NCBI RefSeq assembly: GCF_000328685.1
Contig: NC_019974.1
Span: 3,401,001 to 3,465,000 of the forward strand
Direction: 5' to 3'
Length of the DNA: 64,000 bases
Source of the DNA: Natronococcus occultus SP4
Lineage (GTDB): Archaea > Halobacteriota > Halobacteria > Halobacteriales > Natrialbaceae
Shown here one piece after another: positions 55,220 to 63,337 of this stretch. The position numbers and the translations under genes are program-made. A model generated the notes under the pieces. The model saw only the letters and a program-made list of their open reading frames with translations. It searched no databases and was not told the DNA's origin. Position 1 is the stretch's first letter. Each line of letters starts with the position of its first letter.

Positions 55220-55975
55220 GTGGTCGTCGCTACCGAAGTGCTGGTCGCGCTGGTCGTCCTGGCCTTCCTCGGCGGGATCATCGTCGCCACGATCGGCCCC
55301 GGCGGGATCCTCATCGTCACCGGGCTCTACCTCATGACGTCGCTTTCGAGCGCCGAGGTCGCGGGTACCTCGAGCGCCGTCTTTACGATCGGCGCAGTGC
55401 TCGGCAGTCTCATCTACGCGCGCTCGGGCGAGATCGACTGGTGGATCGCAGGCGTCGTCAGCGCCGCCGCCGCGGCGGGCACCTGGGTCGGCGTTCAGGC
55501 GAACGCCTACCTCTCCCGGGCGCTGTACGGGATCGTACTGGCGGTGCTGCTGGCCATCGTCGGCGTCACGATCGTCTACCAGGAGTACCACGACCTCGAG
55601 CCCCGCGTCGAACTCGGCCGCGGCGGGTGGGACACCGCCGGCTTCGTCGCGGTCGGGATCGTGATCGGCGTCGCCGGCGGCCTGCTAGGGATCGGCGGCG
55701 CGGCGCTGTCGGCGCCCGCGCTGGTGTTGGTCGGCGTGCCGATGCTCGCGACGATCGCGATTACGCAGGTTGTGGTCGTCGCGACCGCGCTGTTTACGAC
55801 GCTCAACTACGTGTTACTGGACGCGATCGTCACCTCGCTGTTCGTCCCGATCACGCTCTCGTATCTCGGCGGCGTCGGGATCGGCTGGTGGCTCGCCCAC
55901 CGGGCCGAGCCGGGCCGGCTCAAGCTCACGCTCGGCGTCGCGCTGATCGGGCTGGCGGGCTCGCTGGTCGTCTAA
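55220..55975 (+). CDS. TauE/SafE-family membrane protein
   Basis: This 251-residue protein has about eight spans in two related halves. Half 1 is LGGIIVATIGPGGILIVTGL; half 2 is GVAGGLLGIGGAALSAPALV. The Gly-rich loops are the TauE/SafE signature. Members export sulfite or organosulfur anions or import other anions; the substrate is unknown. The start is GTG at 55220. It converges with the Tat-exported jelly-roll gene, stops 3 bases apart. Confidence 0.87.
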   Translation: MVVATEVLVALVVLAFLGGIIVATIGPGGILIVTGLYLMTSLSSAEVAGTSSAVFTIGAVLGSLIYARSGEIDWWIAGVVSAAAAAGTWVGVQANAYLSRALYGIVLAVLLAIVGVTIVYQEYHDLEPRVELGRGGWDTAGFVAVGIVIGVAGGLLGIGGAALSAPALVLVGVPMLATIAITQVVVVATALFTTLNYVLLDAIVTSLFVPITLSYLGGVGIGWWLAHRAEPGRLKLTLGVALIGLAGSLVV

Positions 55976-55978
55976 GGG

Positions 55979-56893
55979 CTACCCGAGCCTGCTGCGAGCG
56001 TCCTCGCGGTCCATCCCGAGACCGATCTGGTGCTCGCCGTAGTAGAGCGTGCCGCCGCCGCTGCCGACGATGTAACCCAGCGGACCGACCGCCTCGATGC
56101 GGTTGTCGTCGCTGGCCGTAAACCGCATCGACGCGTCCTCGAAGGCGAGATCGCCGTTGACCCAGTATCGCATCTCGCCGTCGGCCGCGGCGGTCCCGCC
56201 GTCGTAGGAGTTGACCGCGACGTGGCACTCGATCTCGTTCCAGGCGTCGGTCTCCACGACGGCGTCGGTCATCTGGAAGTCGCCCGAGCCGTCCATGTGG
56301 TAGGAGTACGAGAAGAACTTGTACCCCTCCGGCGCGGGCGAGTCGTTCCGGTTGGCGAACCCGATCGCGTTCGACCAGCCGTTTTGCCCGTCCGCCGCGC
56401 CGCCCCCCGATGAGCCCCCACCGTTGGTCAGCGGCGCCCAGAACAGCCGGACCGTGTCGTCGTCGCCCAGATCGAAGTCCTGGGGGTAGACGGTAAAGCG
56501 GGTGTAGAGTTCGTCCTGCTGCTCGCCGACGTGGTCGGCTAGCCGGTACTCGCAGTTCGCGATCTTCGAGTCGCCCGTAAACGCCGTCCGCAGCGATCGA
56601 CCGTGACGCGTCGTCGGTTCGGTGACGAACTCCGGAACGTCCGACCCCCGGACGTCGTTGATGTCGTAGACCTCGCTCGGCTTGGCGTACTCGTCGTAGT
56701 CGACGTCGATCAGCGCCGTCTCGTCCGTTGTGGCTGCAGTCGTCCCTGCACCGGGGCCGACGCCAAGCGCAGTAAGCGCTCCGCCGGCGAGCCCCAGATA
56801 GGATCGTCGGCCGAGAGTGCGACCGTTCCCCCCGCGAAATCCCTCGTTGCGCGTCCCCTCGGATCGCTCTCGAACCGGGTGCTGTCGTTCCAT
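55979..56893 (-). CDS. Tat-exported jelly-roll (polysaccharide lyase-like) protein 1
   Basis: This 304-residue protein has a Tat signal at about residues 25-55 (LGRRSYLGLAGGALTALGVG). The mature part is beta-rich and ends with the concanavalin-like pattern MRYWVNGDLAFEDASMRF, then AVGPLGYIVGSGGGTLYYGE HQIG (two adjoining segments), similar to PL14/PL20-type lyases. It has clear similarity to the protein at 58412-59749. Catalytic residues cannot be assigned with confidence. The start at 56893 is fixed by the Tat signal and the TATA box at 56919. Confidence 0.78.
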   Translation of the reverse strand: MERQHPVRERSEGTRNEGFRGGNGRTLGRRSYLGLAGGALTALGVGPGAGTTAATTDETALIDVDYDEYAKPSEVYDINDVRGSDVPEFVTEPTTRHGRSLRTAFTGDSKIANCEYRLADHVGEQQDELYTRFTVYPQDFDLGDDDTVRLFWAPLTNGGGSSGGGAADGQNGWSNAIGFANRNDSPAPEGYKFFSYSYHMDGSGDFQMTDAVVETDAWNEIECHVAVNSYDGGTAAADGEMRYWVNGDLAFEDASMRFTASDDNRIEAVGPLGYIVGSGGGTLYYGEHQIGLGMDREDARSRLG

Positions 56894-56918
56894 GCGGTCG
56901 GGAAACGGGCGACCGTGG

Positions 56919-56927
56919 CTATAAATT
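56919..56927 (-). promoter_or_regulatory. TATA box of jelly-roll gene 1
   Basis: The minus strand reads AATTTATAG, 26-34 bases before the ATG at 56893. Confidence 0.6.
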
Positions 56928-56933
56928 TTCCTT

Positions 56934-56948
56934 TTACATTGAATGTAA
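56934..56948. promoter_or_regulatory. Perfect palindrome upstream of the TATA box
   Basis: TTACATTGAATGTAA (7-base arms, 1-base centre) sits directly upstream of the TATA box of jelly-roll gene 1, at the position expected for an activator or repressor. Confidence 0.65.
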
Positions 56949-57204
56949 GAAAATCCGAAACTGATTCTGCCTGGCCGGATCCTGTGTAACGTTTGACCGG
57001 TGTGTCGGTCCAAATAGCTCCGCTCGAAAACTCCGATTACGGATTCAAATACGGCGTTCACCGACGACAATCGCTCCTTGAACCGACAGACGGCGTCGCA
57101 TCGGTTTGCGGTCGTCCGGTCGGTCGCGGGACAATCTGTCGTTACCGTCCGCGAGGACGCGAGACGGTCGGGACGGCTTTCCGTTCGGCCCTCGCCCTCG
57201 CGCT

Positions 57205-58425
57205 ATGCGCTCGGATCCACGGGTGCTGGTGCTCGACGGCGACTACCCGGCCTCGCTGACGATCGCCAAGGAGCTCTCCGAGGACGTCGGGGCGACGGTC
57301 GTCGGCGCGGGAACGAGTCGGCACAGCCGACTCCTCCGCTCGCGGTACTGCGACGTCGCGGTCGCGATCCCCGCGACCGACGATCCCCGCTATTTCGAGG
57401 CCGTCCGTGCCGTCATCGAGACGCACCGCCCCGATCTCGTGCTTCCCGTCGGCTACGGGTCGGCAGCCGCACTCGAGAGCGGCCGCGACGACCTTCCAGC
57501 GTTCGTCTCGACCTGTCTCCCGGAGCCCGACGCCTTCGAGACCGCGGCCGACAAGCGAGCGACGGCGGAGCTGGCGAGGACGCTCGGGATCGACGTTCCC
57601 CGGGACCACTCGGCGCTCGTCGCGACCCTCGATTCGGAGGGCCGCGAGCCGGGGGCGCTCGACGTCCTCGAGTTCCCGCTGTTCTGCAAGGCCCGCCGCG
57701 AGGCCGGTGGCGGGGGAGAGACGACCGCCCGGATCGTGGATCCGGGACGGTTCTGGGAGGTCTACGACCGGCTCGCGGCCGCCTCGCCGACCGGCGAGGT
57801 GCTCGTCCAGGAGTCGATCGACGGCTCGGGGGCGACCGACGGCTGCGGGTTGTTCTGTCTAGACGGCGAGGTCGAGCTCCGGATGGCCCACGAGGAGCTG
57901 CGATCGGTCCCCCGCCGGGGCGGCAGCGGCACGCATCTCCGGCTGCGCCGGGACCCCGCGGTCGAGTCGGCGGCGACCGAGCTGCTCCGGAGCCTCGACT
58001 GGCGCGGGGTCGCCCTCGTCGAGTTCAAGCGCCGCGAGGACGGCGAGCTTGTCCTGATGGAGATCAACCCGAAGTTCTGGGCGTCCTACGCGCTGGCCAG
58101 CACCCACGGCTACCGGTTCGCCTCGCGGCTGGTCGCGAGGACGCTCGGACTCGAGGATCGCCTCCCCGACCGATCGCCCGAGCCGACGGGGGAGATGACG
58201 TTCCCGCTGCGGGAGCTGTACTACTACGCGCGAAACCGCGACGAGGAGCGACTGCTTGACTGTCTGGGCGCGATCGTGAAACCGGGCGTCCCCTGGAACG
58301 TCGACCGCTCGGATCTCGGGGCCTGGCTGACGCCGCCGGCCGCCGTCCTCGAGCGGCTGCCGACGAGCGCCGCGGAGCCGGACGGAGCCCTCGACCGCGA
58401 GGCGGTCGCGTTCACGCGTCGGTAG
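57205..58425 (+). CDS. ATP-grasp family ligase
   Basis: This 406-residue protein begins MRSDPRVLVLDGDYPASLTI (pre-ATP-grasp Rossmann-like domain). It has DKRATAELARTLGIDVPRDH, the ATP-binding Lys region EFPLFCKARREAGGGGETTA, and the metal-binding VEFKRREDGELVLMEINPKF. ATP-grasp enzymes join carboxylates to amines or thiols; here it may modify a surface glycan or lipid. The start at 57205 follows conservation. The end overlaps the convergent jelly-roll gene 2 by 14 bases. Confidence 0.88.
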   Translation: MRSDPRVLVLDGDYPASLTIAKELSEDVGATVVGAGTSRHSRLLRSRYCDVAVAIPATDDPRYFEAVRAVIETHRPDLVLPVGYGSAAALESGRDDLPAFVSTCLPEPDAFETAADKRATAELARTLGIDVPRDHSALVATLDSEGREPGALDVLEFPLFCKARREAGGGGETTARIVDPGRFWEVYDRLAAASPTGEVLVQESIDGSGATDGCGLFCLDGEVELRMAHEELRSVPRRGGSGTHLRLRRDPAVESAATELLRSLDWRGVALVEFKRREDGELVLMEINPKFWASYALASTHGYRFASRLVARTLGLEDRLPDRSPEPTGEMTFPLRELYYYARNRDEERLLDCLGAIVKPGVPWNVDRSDLGAWLTPPAAVLERLPTSAAEPDGALDREAVAFTRR

Positions 58426-59749
58426 GCGAGTCGGGGTAGTCGTCGGGATCGACCTCGTCCCCACCGACCCACAGCTCGTCGGGAGCGGGGTCGGCCTCGA
58501 ACGCGACGACCTCGCCGTCGAAGAGGTAGCCGTCGACGGTCTTCGGTTCGGCCGTCGCCTCGGCGATCGCGTCTCCGCTTTCGGACTCGTCGGCCGGCGT
58601 GATCTCGACGGTCCCGTTGTACGTCGCCTGGTGGCCGTCGGCGTTGCTCCAGTCAGTGTGGACGACCGTGCCGTCGACCGAGAGGCGATAGGTCGCGGAC
58701 TCGGCCCCGTTGACGTAGGTTACCCGTCCGTCGTAGGCGTCCATGTTCGCCGGGTCCTCGAAGTAGGGGTGCTGGTCGTAGGGAGGAATCTCGGGGAGCC
58801 CCGTCGCGAGCAGCTCGTGCTCGTCGTAGTAGATCGCCAGATCCGCCGGTGCGGTCTCGCGCCCGCCGTAGCGCACGAGCGGACCGGCGTACTCGACGGC
58901 CTGCTCCTCGATCGTCGTCCACCTGAAGTCCGTCCGCTCGTAGGCCAGTTCGCCGTCGAGCCAGCACCGGACCTCGCCGTCGGGAACGGCCTCGCCGTCC
59001 TCGATCGAGTTCATCGAGACGGCGGTCTCGAGGGCGACCCACTCGTCGGCCGGCACCCGCACGCCCGTCAATTCGAACTCGCCACTCGTCGAGGGTTGAT
59101 CGAGGTGATAGGTGTAGGTCGCGAGCGCGTACTCGTCGGCCGACCGCCCCTTCCGGTTCGTGACCGCCAGCGCGCTCGACCAGCCGTCGGTCCCGGAGGG
59201 ACGGCCGCGCCCGCCCGAACCGCGCTCCCCCGCCTCCGTGTTCAGGCCGAGCGCCCAGAATCGACAGACGTCGCCCGCCCGCATCTCCCAGTCGGCCAGC
59301 CGAACCATCGCGCGCTGGCGAACCTCGAGGGGTTGCCCGTCACCGTTCGCCGGAAACCAGTAGGCGGCGTTGCTCCCGTTGCTCTCCCCGCGGGGGATCT
59401 CACAGCGCAACGCGCGCTCCCCCTCGAACGTGTAGTTGTCGACAAGCGAGAACGCCGTTGGATCGCCCGACCAGACACGGTAGACGTCGGTCGGCGACTC
59501 GAGGACGTCGTAGTCGACGCCGACGAACGCGGCGTCCTCGTCGGCGCGGTCGGCGAGCGAGTCCTCGAACCCGACCGGGTCGTCGTCCGCCGGCGGAGCC
59601 GCGGGCGGCTCTTCATCGTCGTCCTCGTCACCGTTGTCCGGCGGCTCGTCGGGCTCCGTCGGCTCCTCGGGATCGTCCGACGGACACCCCGCGAGGACGG
59701 TCGCTCCGACGAGGGCGCCGCTGGCCTTCAGGACGGTTCGCCGCTCCAT
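58412..59749 (-). CDS. Tat-exported jelly-roll lipoprotein 2 (lyase-like)
   Basis: This 445-residue protein has a Tat-like ERRTVLKASG start, lipobox LAGC (Cys at about 22) and an acidic Pro/Asp linker (25-60). A jelly-roll domain (about 65-330) with GWSSALAVTNRKG, YTYHLDQPSTSGEFELTGVR, VRCWLDGELAYERTDFRW and LAIYYDEHEL parallels the protein at 55979. An extra C-terminal beta-domain (350-445; VTYVNGAESATYRLSVDGTV) is missing in paralogue 1. A TATA-like GCTATAG lies about 25 bases upstream. Confidence 0.76.
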   Translation of the reverse strand: MERRTVLKASGALVGATVLAGCPSDDPEEPTEPDEPPDNGDEDDDEEPPAAPPADDDPVGFEDSLADRADEDAAFVGVDYDVLESPTDVYRVWSGDPTAFSLVDNYTFEGERALRCEIPRGESNGSNAAYWFPANGDGQPLEVRQRAMVRLADWEMRAGDVCRFWALGLNTEAGERGSGGRGRPSGTDGWSSALAVTNRKGRSADEYALATYTYHLDQPSTSGEFELTGVRVPADEWVALETAVSMNSIEDGEAVPDGEVRCWLDGELAYERTDFRWTTIEEQAVEYAGPLVRYGGRETAPADLAIYYDEHELLATGLPEIPPYDQHPYFEDPANMDAYDGRVTYVNGAESATYRLSVDGTVVHTDWSNADGHQATYNGTVEITPADESESGDAIAEATAEPKTVDGYLFDGEVVAFEADPAPDELWVGGDEVDPDDYPDSPTDA

Positions 59750-60080
59750 CCTCCGAAGGGAGGGGGTGGCGGTGCTATAGCGTTCGGTACCGTCGCCGCG
59801 AGAAGTCCGGGATTGTGCTCGCCCGACCGCGCGGACGGTTCGCAAACGTCCGGTTACCGCTGTGCGGGACGACGGGCCCGAACCTCGCAACCGGCGCCGA
59901 CCGCCGCGACCCAGCGGCCGATTACCCTCGCGTTGTTCGTCGAACGTGCTGTAACGTTTTTCGCACCGGTTCGCGTAGCGAGGCGCCGACGATGCACCAC
60001 CGCCAGTCGGCGACGCTCGCACCGTCGGCGACCGCCTCGCCCGCGTCGAACGCCACGCTCGCACGGCTCCGGAGGGTATC
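59750..60080. other. Divergent intergenic region, no gene seen
   Basis: This separates jelly-roll gene 2 (minus) from the membrane glycosyltransferase (plus). TATA-like elements lie at about 59772-59779 (minus) and, less certain, GTAACGTTTTTC near 59950 (plus). Confidence 0.5.
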
Positions 60081-61973
60081 GTGAGCGTGAGCCGACGGTC
60101 CGTCGAGCCGGTGTCGCTCCTCTCGGTCGCGCTCGTCGGCGCGGCCGTGCTGGGGGTCGGGGTCCCGCTGGTGCTGGGCCTGCCGAACCTGTCGATCCTC
60201 GGCCTGTACGTTGCAGTCCCGATGATCGCCGCGCCGCTGGTCGCTCGCCTGGTTCGTACCGATCGGGCGGGCGTCGGAAGCGCCGCGACGGCGATCCGGG
60301 TCGACTGGCGGCTCTGGTCGACGTGCTTTCACCTCCTGGGGGCCGCGCTCGTGGTCGCGCTGGTCGTAACCGAGGTTCGCCCCTACGGGTTCTACGCGGG
60401 CGTCGCCGTTCTCTACGGACTTTGCTTTCTCCTGATCGTCGCGACGCCGCCCGGGCGATCGAGGCGCGCCGTCGCGCTCTATCACCTCGTCGTCGCCCTC
60501 CTGCTCGTCGTCTACAGCGTCACGCTGAACTACGGCTTCTTCGTCGGCCACACCGACCTCTCGGCCCACACCGCGATCACGAACTCGATCCTCGAAACCG
60601 GGCGGACGTCGACGCTGCTGCCGGGCTACGAGTCGTTCCAGCTCTGGCACGTCCACGCCGCGTTCGGCTCGCTCCTGCTGGGCGACGGCGTCGCGGCCCA
60701 CACGACCGCCTTCCTCCTCTCGGGCGGGCTGTTCGCGGCGGGGGTCGGCCTGATCTACGGGTTCGCCCGTCGGCTTCACCCCGACGAGACGTTCGGGCTC
60801 CTCTCGGCGCTCGTTGCGATCGCGTTCCCGCTGTATCTCTTCTACGGGATGTACTCGATCCCCCGCAGCGCGACGTCGATCCTCCTGCTTGCCCTGCTGG
60901 TCGCGCTCGCGAGTCGCCCGACCGGGAACGTGCGCCTGCTGACCCTCGGGCTCGTCGTCGCGATCGTCGTCGCCCACCCTGTCACCATCCCGTTCGTGCT
61001 GGCGATCCTCGTCCTCGTGGCCGTCGCCGAGCGCGCGACGGGGCGATCCGAGCCGCTGGTCGACGTCTACGTCCTCGGGGTGTCGGTGCTGGCGACGGGA
61101 CTCTACTGGCTGTACGCCGCGGAGTTCGTCGTCGCGCGGATCGCGGGGACGATCCAGTCGGTGCTGTTCGACCCTTCGGAGTCGGCGGTTCCGGAGGGCG
61201 TGATTGCCAGCCCCTGGGTCGAGGTCGCGAACTACGTCCCCTACGGCTTCGCGCTCTTTTTCCTCCTGCTCGGCTTTCTCTTCCTGCTCGAGCGGCGGTC
61301 CCGAGAACCCGTCGCCGACGACCGCGCTCCTCCGGACGGGGCCGTCGCGGGCGACGGCGGCCGAGTGCAGCGTCCGCACCTGCTGACCATCGGCGTCGTC
61401 GCGGTCGCGCTCGCGCCGCTGGTCTTTCCCGGCCCGCTACTCTTGCTCGACGCGCTGGCTGGCGTCAACGTCGACCGGTTCGGCCACTACGCGTTCGCGT
61501 TCGTCGCGCTGACGGGCGGGTACGGGCTGTACGAACTCGTTCGCCGGGGCGGCCTCGCGACCCTGCTCGCCGCGCTCGTGATCCTCTCGCTGTTTACGTT
61601 CACCGCGGTCTCGAACGACTTCACCGCCTCGGACAACCCCGTCGTCGAGCGCCCGTTCTACACCTTCTACCTCGCGGACGAGGAGCGCCAGTCGTTCGAG
61701 ACGATCGACGACCGCTACCGCGGCGCGTTCGGCACGGATCGGGTCAGCTGTCGGTACCTGGGCGAACTTCACGGCGCGCAGTGTTCGGTGATCGACGCCG
61801 GTGCGGGCGAGGCCATGTTCGACGAGCACGACGCCGTCCTCGTCCGCGAGGACGAACTCGCGGACCGACCGCTGCAGTTCTCGGCGTACGTCGACGAGGC
61901 CGAGCTTCCCCGAGAGTCGCTCGCGGAGCGCGACCGCGTCTACGACTCGGGATCGGTGTCGTTCCACGCCTGA
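60081..61973 (+). CDS. Multi-span membrane protein, GT-C-like glycosyltransferase
   Basis: This 630-residue protein has about 13 hydrophobic spans and an exposed C-terminal domain (about 520-630). The first large loop has NYGFFVGHTDLSAHTAITNS and TGRTSTLLPGYESFQLWHVH; acidic and His residues at this position are typical of lipid-linked sugar transferases (GT-C fold). The start GTG at 60081 is provisional. It is probably a polyprenyl-phosphate-sugar-dependent glycosyltransferase or a related export protein. Confidence 0.75.
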   Translation: MSVSRRSVEPVSLLSVALVGAAVLGVGVPLVLGLPNLSILGLYVAVPMIAAPLVARLVRTDRAGVGSAATAIRVDWRLWSTCFHLLGAALVVALVVTEVRPYGFYAGVAVLYGLCFLLIVATPPGRSRRAVALYHLVVALLLVVYSVTLNYGFFVGHTDLSAHTAITNSILETGRTSTLLPGYESFQLWHVHAAFGSLLLGDGVAAHTTAFLLSGGLFAAGVGLIYGFARRLHPDETFGLLSALVAIAFPLYLFYGMYSIPRSATSILLLALLVALASRPTGNVRLLTLGLVVAIVVAHPVTIPFVLAILVLVAVAERATGRSEPLVDVYVLGVSVLATGLYWLYAAEFVVARIAGTIQSVLFDPSESAVPEGVIASPWVEVANYVPYGFALFFLLLGFLFLLERRSREPVADDRAPPDGAVAGDGGRVQRPHLLTIGVVAVALAPLVFPGPLLLLDALAGVNVDRFGHYAFAFVALTGGYGLYELVRRGGLATLLAALVILSLFTFTAVSNDFTASDNPVVERPFYTFYLADEERQSFETIDDRYRGAFGTDRVSCRYLGELHGAQCSVIDAGAGEAMFDEHDAVLVREDELADRPLQFSAYVDEAELPRESLAERDRVYDSGSVSFHA

Positions 61974-62069
61974 GGAAGACGTCCGACCGCGCTCGAAACG
62001 TCCGATTACCGCACTCCCGAGCCGAGAGCGTCCGGTGACTTTACGGCTCCGACCGTGGAGGAGCGTCCG

Positions 62070-62387
62070 ATGACGACGCCGCGACGACGCCGCTACCTCC
62101 GACTCCAGCTAGCCTGGGCCCTCGGCGCTGCGCTCGGGCTCGCCGTCCTCGGCGCGTTCTCCCTCGGCGCGTTCATCCTGCTGGCCGTCCTGGGAGCCGT
62201 CGTCCTCGACGAGGTGCTGACGCCCGTCGAGGTCCGGCCGCGCTGGCGCGGGCGCCGCCTCCGGTGGCTCGCCGCGGTCGGCGCCCTCGCCGTCGCGGCC
62301 GTCCTCGTCGGTCGCACGCTCGAGCTGCTCTCCGTCGGTCTCGCACTCCCTCCGGGATCGGTCGTCGCCGTGGGGGTGTTCGCGTAA
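62070..62387 (+). CDS. Small membrane protein (105 aa)
   Basis: This protein has a basic N-terminus (TTPRRRRYLRL) and hydrophobic segments at about 14-45 and 68-100, separated by VEVRPRWRGRRLRW. The stop is 2 bases before the GTG of the DUF4350 gene, indicating an operon. In haloarchaea small membrane proteins commonly accompany DUF4350 genes. The function is unknown. Confidence 0.68.
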   Translation: MTTPRRRRYLRLQLAWALGAALGLAVLGAFSLGAFILLAVLGAVVLDEVLTPVEVRPRWRGRRLRWLAAVGALAVAAVLVGRTLELLSVGLALPPGSVVAVGVFA

Positions 62388-62389
62388 CC

Positions 62390-63199
62390 GTGCTCCACTC
62401 CGTCGATCGACGACGGCTCGCGTTGCTCGCGTTCGCCGCCGCCGTCGTCCTCGCGACCGTCTGGTTCGGCGCGACCGCGAGCGAGGCCCACGATCCGTAC
62501 AATCCCGGGAGCGAGGGCACCAGCGAGCTCCGCCAGACCGTCGCGGACGACCCCGACAGCGAGGACGCGACCGTCGGCAACGACGATCTCGAGGACGCGG
62601 ACGCCGCGATCGCCATCCCCGGACCAGAGACCGACGAATCGACCGCGGACGCCGCGGCGTTCGTCCGCGAGGGCGGGACCCTGATCGTGCTCGCCGACGA
62701 TCCGTCGGCCGACGACGTCCTCGAATCGGTCGGTGCCGAGGCCCGCCTCGAGGACGGCGTGCTCCGCGACGATCGTCACCACCACCGCGGGCCCGCGATG
62801 CCGACCGCGACCGAGACCGCCGACCACGAGCTGACGGCGGGGGTCGACCGACTGGGGCTCGACCGCGCGACGGCGATCGAACCGAACGACGCGACCGTCC
62901 TCGCGACGACGAGCGAGTCGAGCTACCTCGTCGACGACCCCGACGCGACCCGCGACGAGGAGACGACGCCCGAACCTCACCCGGTCGTGACGGTCGAGGA
63001 CGTCGGCGGCGGAACGGTGCTCGTCGTCGGCGACGCCGCACTCGCGACCAACGGCGGGCTCGACCGCGAGGACAACGCGGCGCTGCTGGCGAACGGGTAC
63101 GCCGACGCCGATCGGGTCGTCCTGCTGGCGCCGGGCGCCGACGATCCCCCGCCGCTGGCGACGCTGCAGGAACGCGTCCTCGATCGCGTCGGCTCGTAG
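62390..63199 (+). CDS. DUF4350 domain protein
   Basis: This 269-residue protein has an N-terminal span (LALLAFAAAVVLATVWFGAT), then DPYNPGSEGTSELRQTVADD, AAIAIPGPETDESTADAAAF, VREGGTLIVLADDPSADDVL and GGGTVLVVGDAALATNGGL, the DUF4350 layout with a glutamine-amidotransferase-like fold outside the membrane. The start is taken as GTG at 62390. DUF4350 proteins usually sit with MoxR/DUF58 genes, which are absent here. Confidence 0.8.
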   Translation: MLHSVDRRRLALLAFAAAVVLATVWFGATASEAHDPYNPGSEGTSELRQTVADDPDSEDATVGNDDLEDADAAIAIPGPETDESTADAAAFVREGGTLIVLADDPSADDVLESVGAEARLEDGVLRDDRHHHRGPAMPTATETADHELTAGVDRLGLDRATAIEPNDATVLATTSESSYLVDDPDATRDEETTPEPHPVVTVEDVGGGTVLVVGDAALATNGGLDREDNAALLANGYADADRVVLLAPGADDPPPLATLQERVLDRVGS

Positions 63200-63337
63200 C
63201 AGCCGGTTCGTCCAGCAACCCGTCGACGCAACGGACGGTTTCCGAACCCACGGGAGCGGGAAATCCGACCGTAGCCGGCTGACGCTCCGAAGCTATTTCT
63301 CGGCGCGCGGTGGGGAAAGGAGAGCGTCGACTCTCGC

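Noticed and set aside
58631-62038. Very long + strand open frame (1135 codons)
   Set aside because: It is Arg/Pro-rich, runs antisense to jelly-roll gene 2 and in another frame through the GT-C-like gene; both of those have clear protein features. It is a GC-bias shadow.
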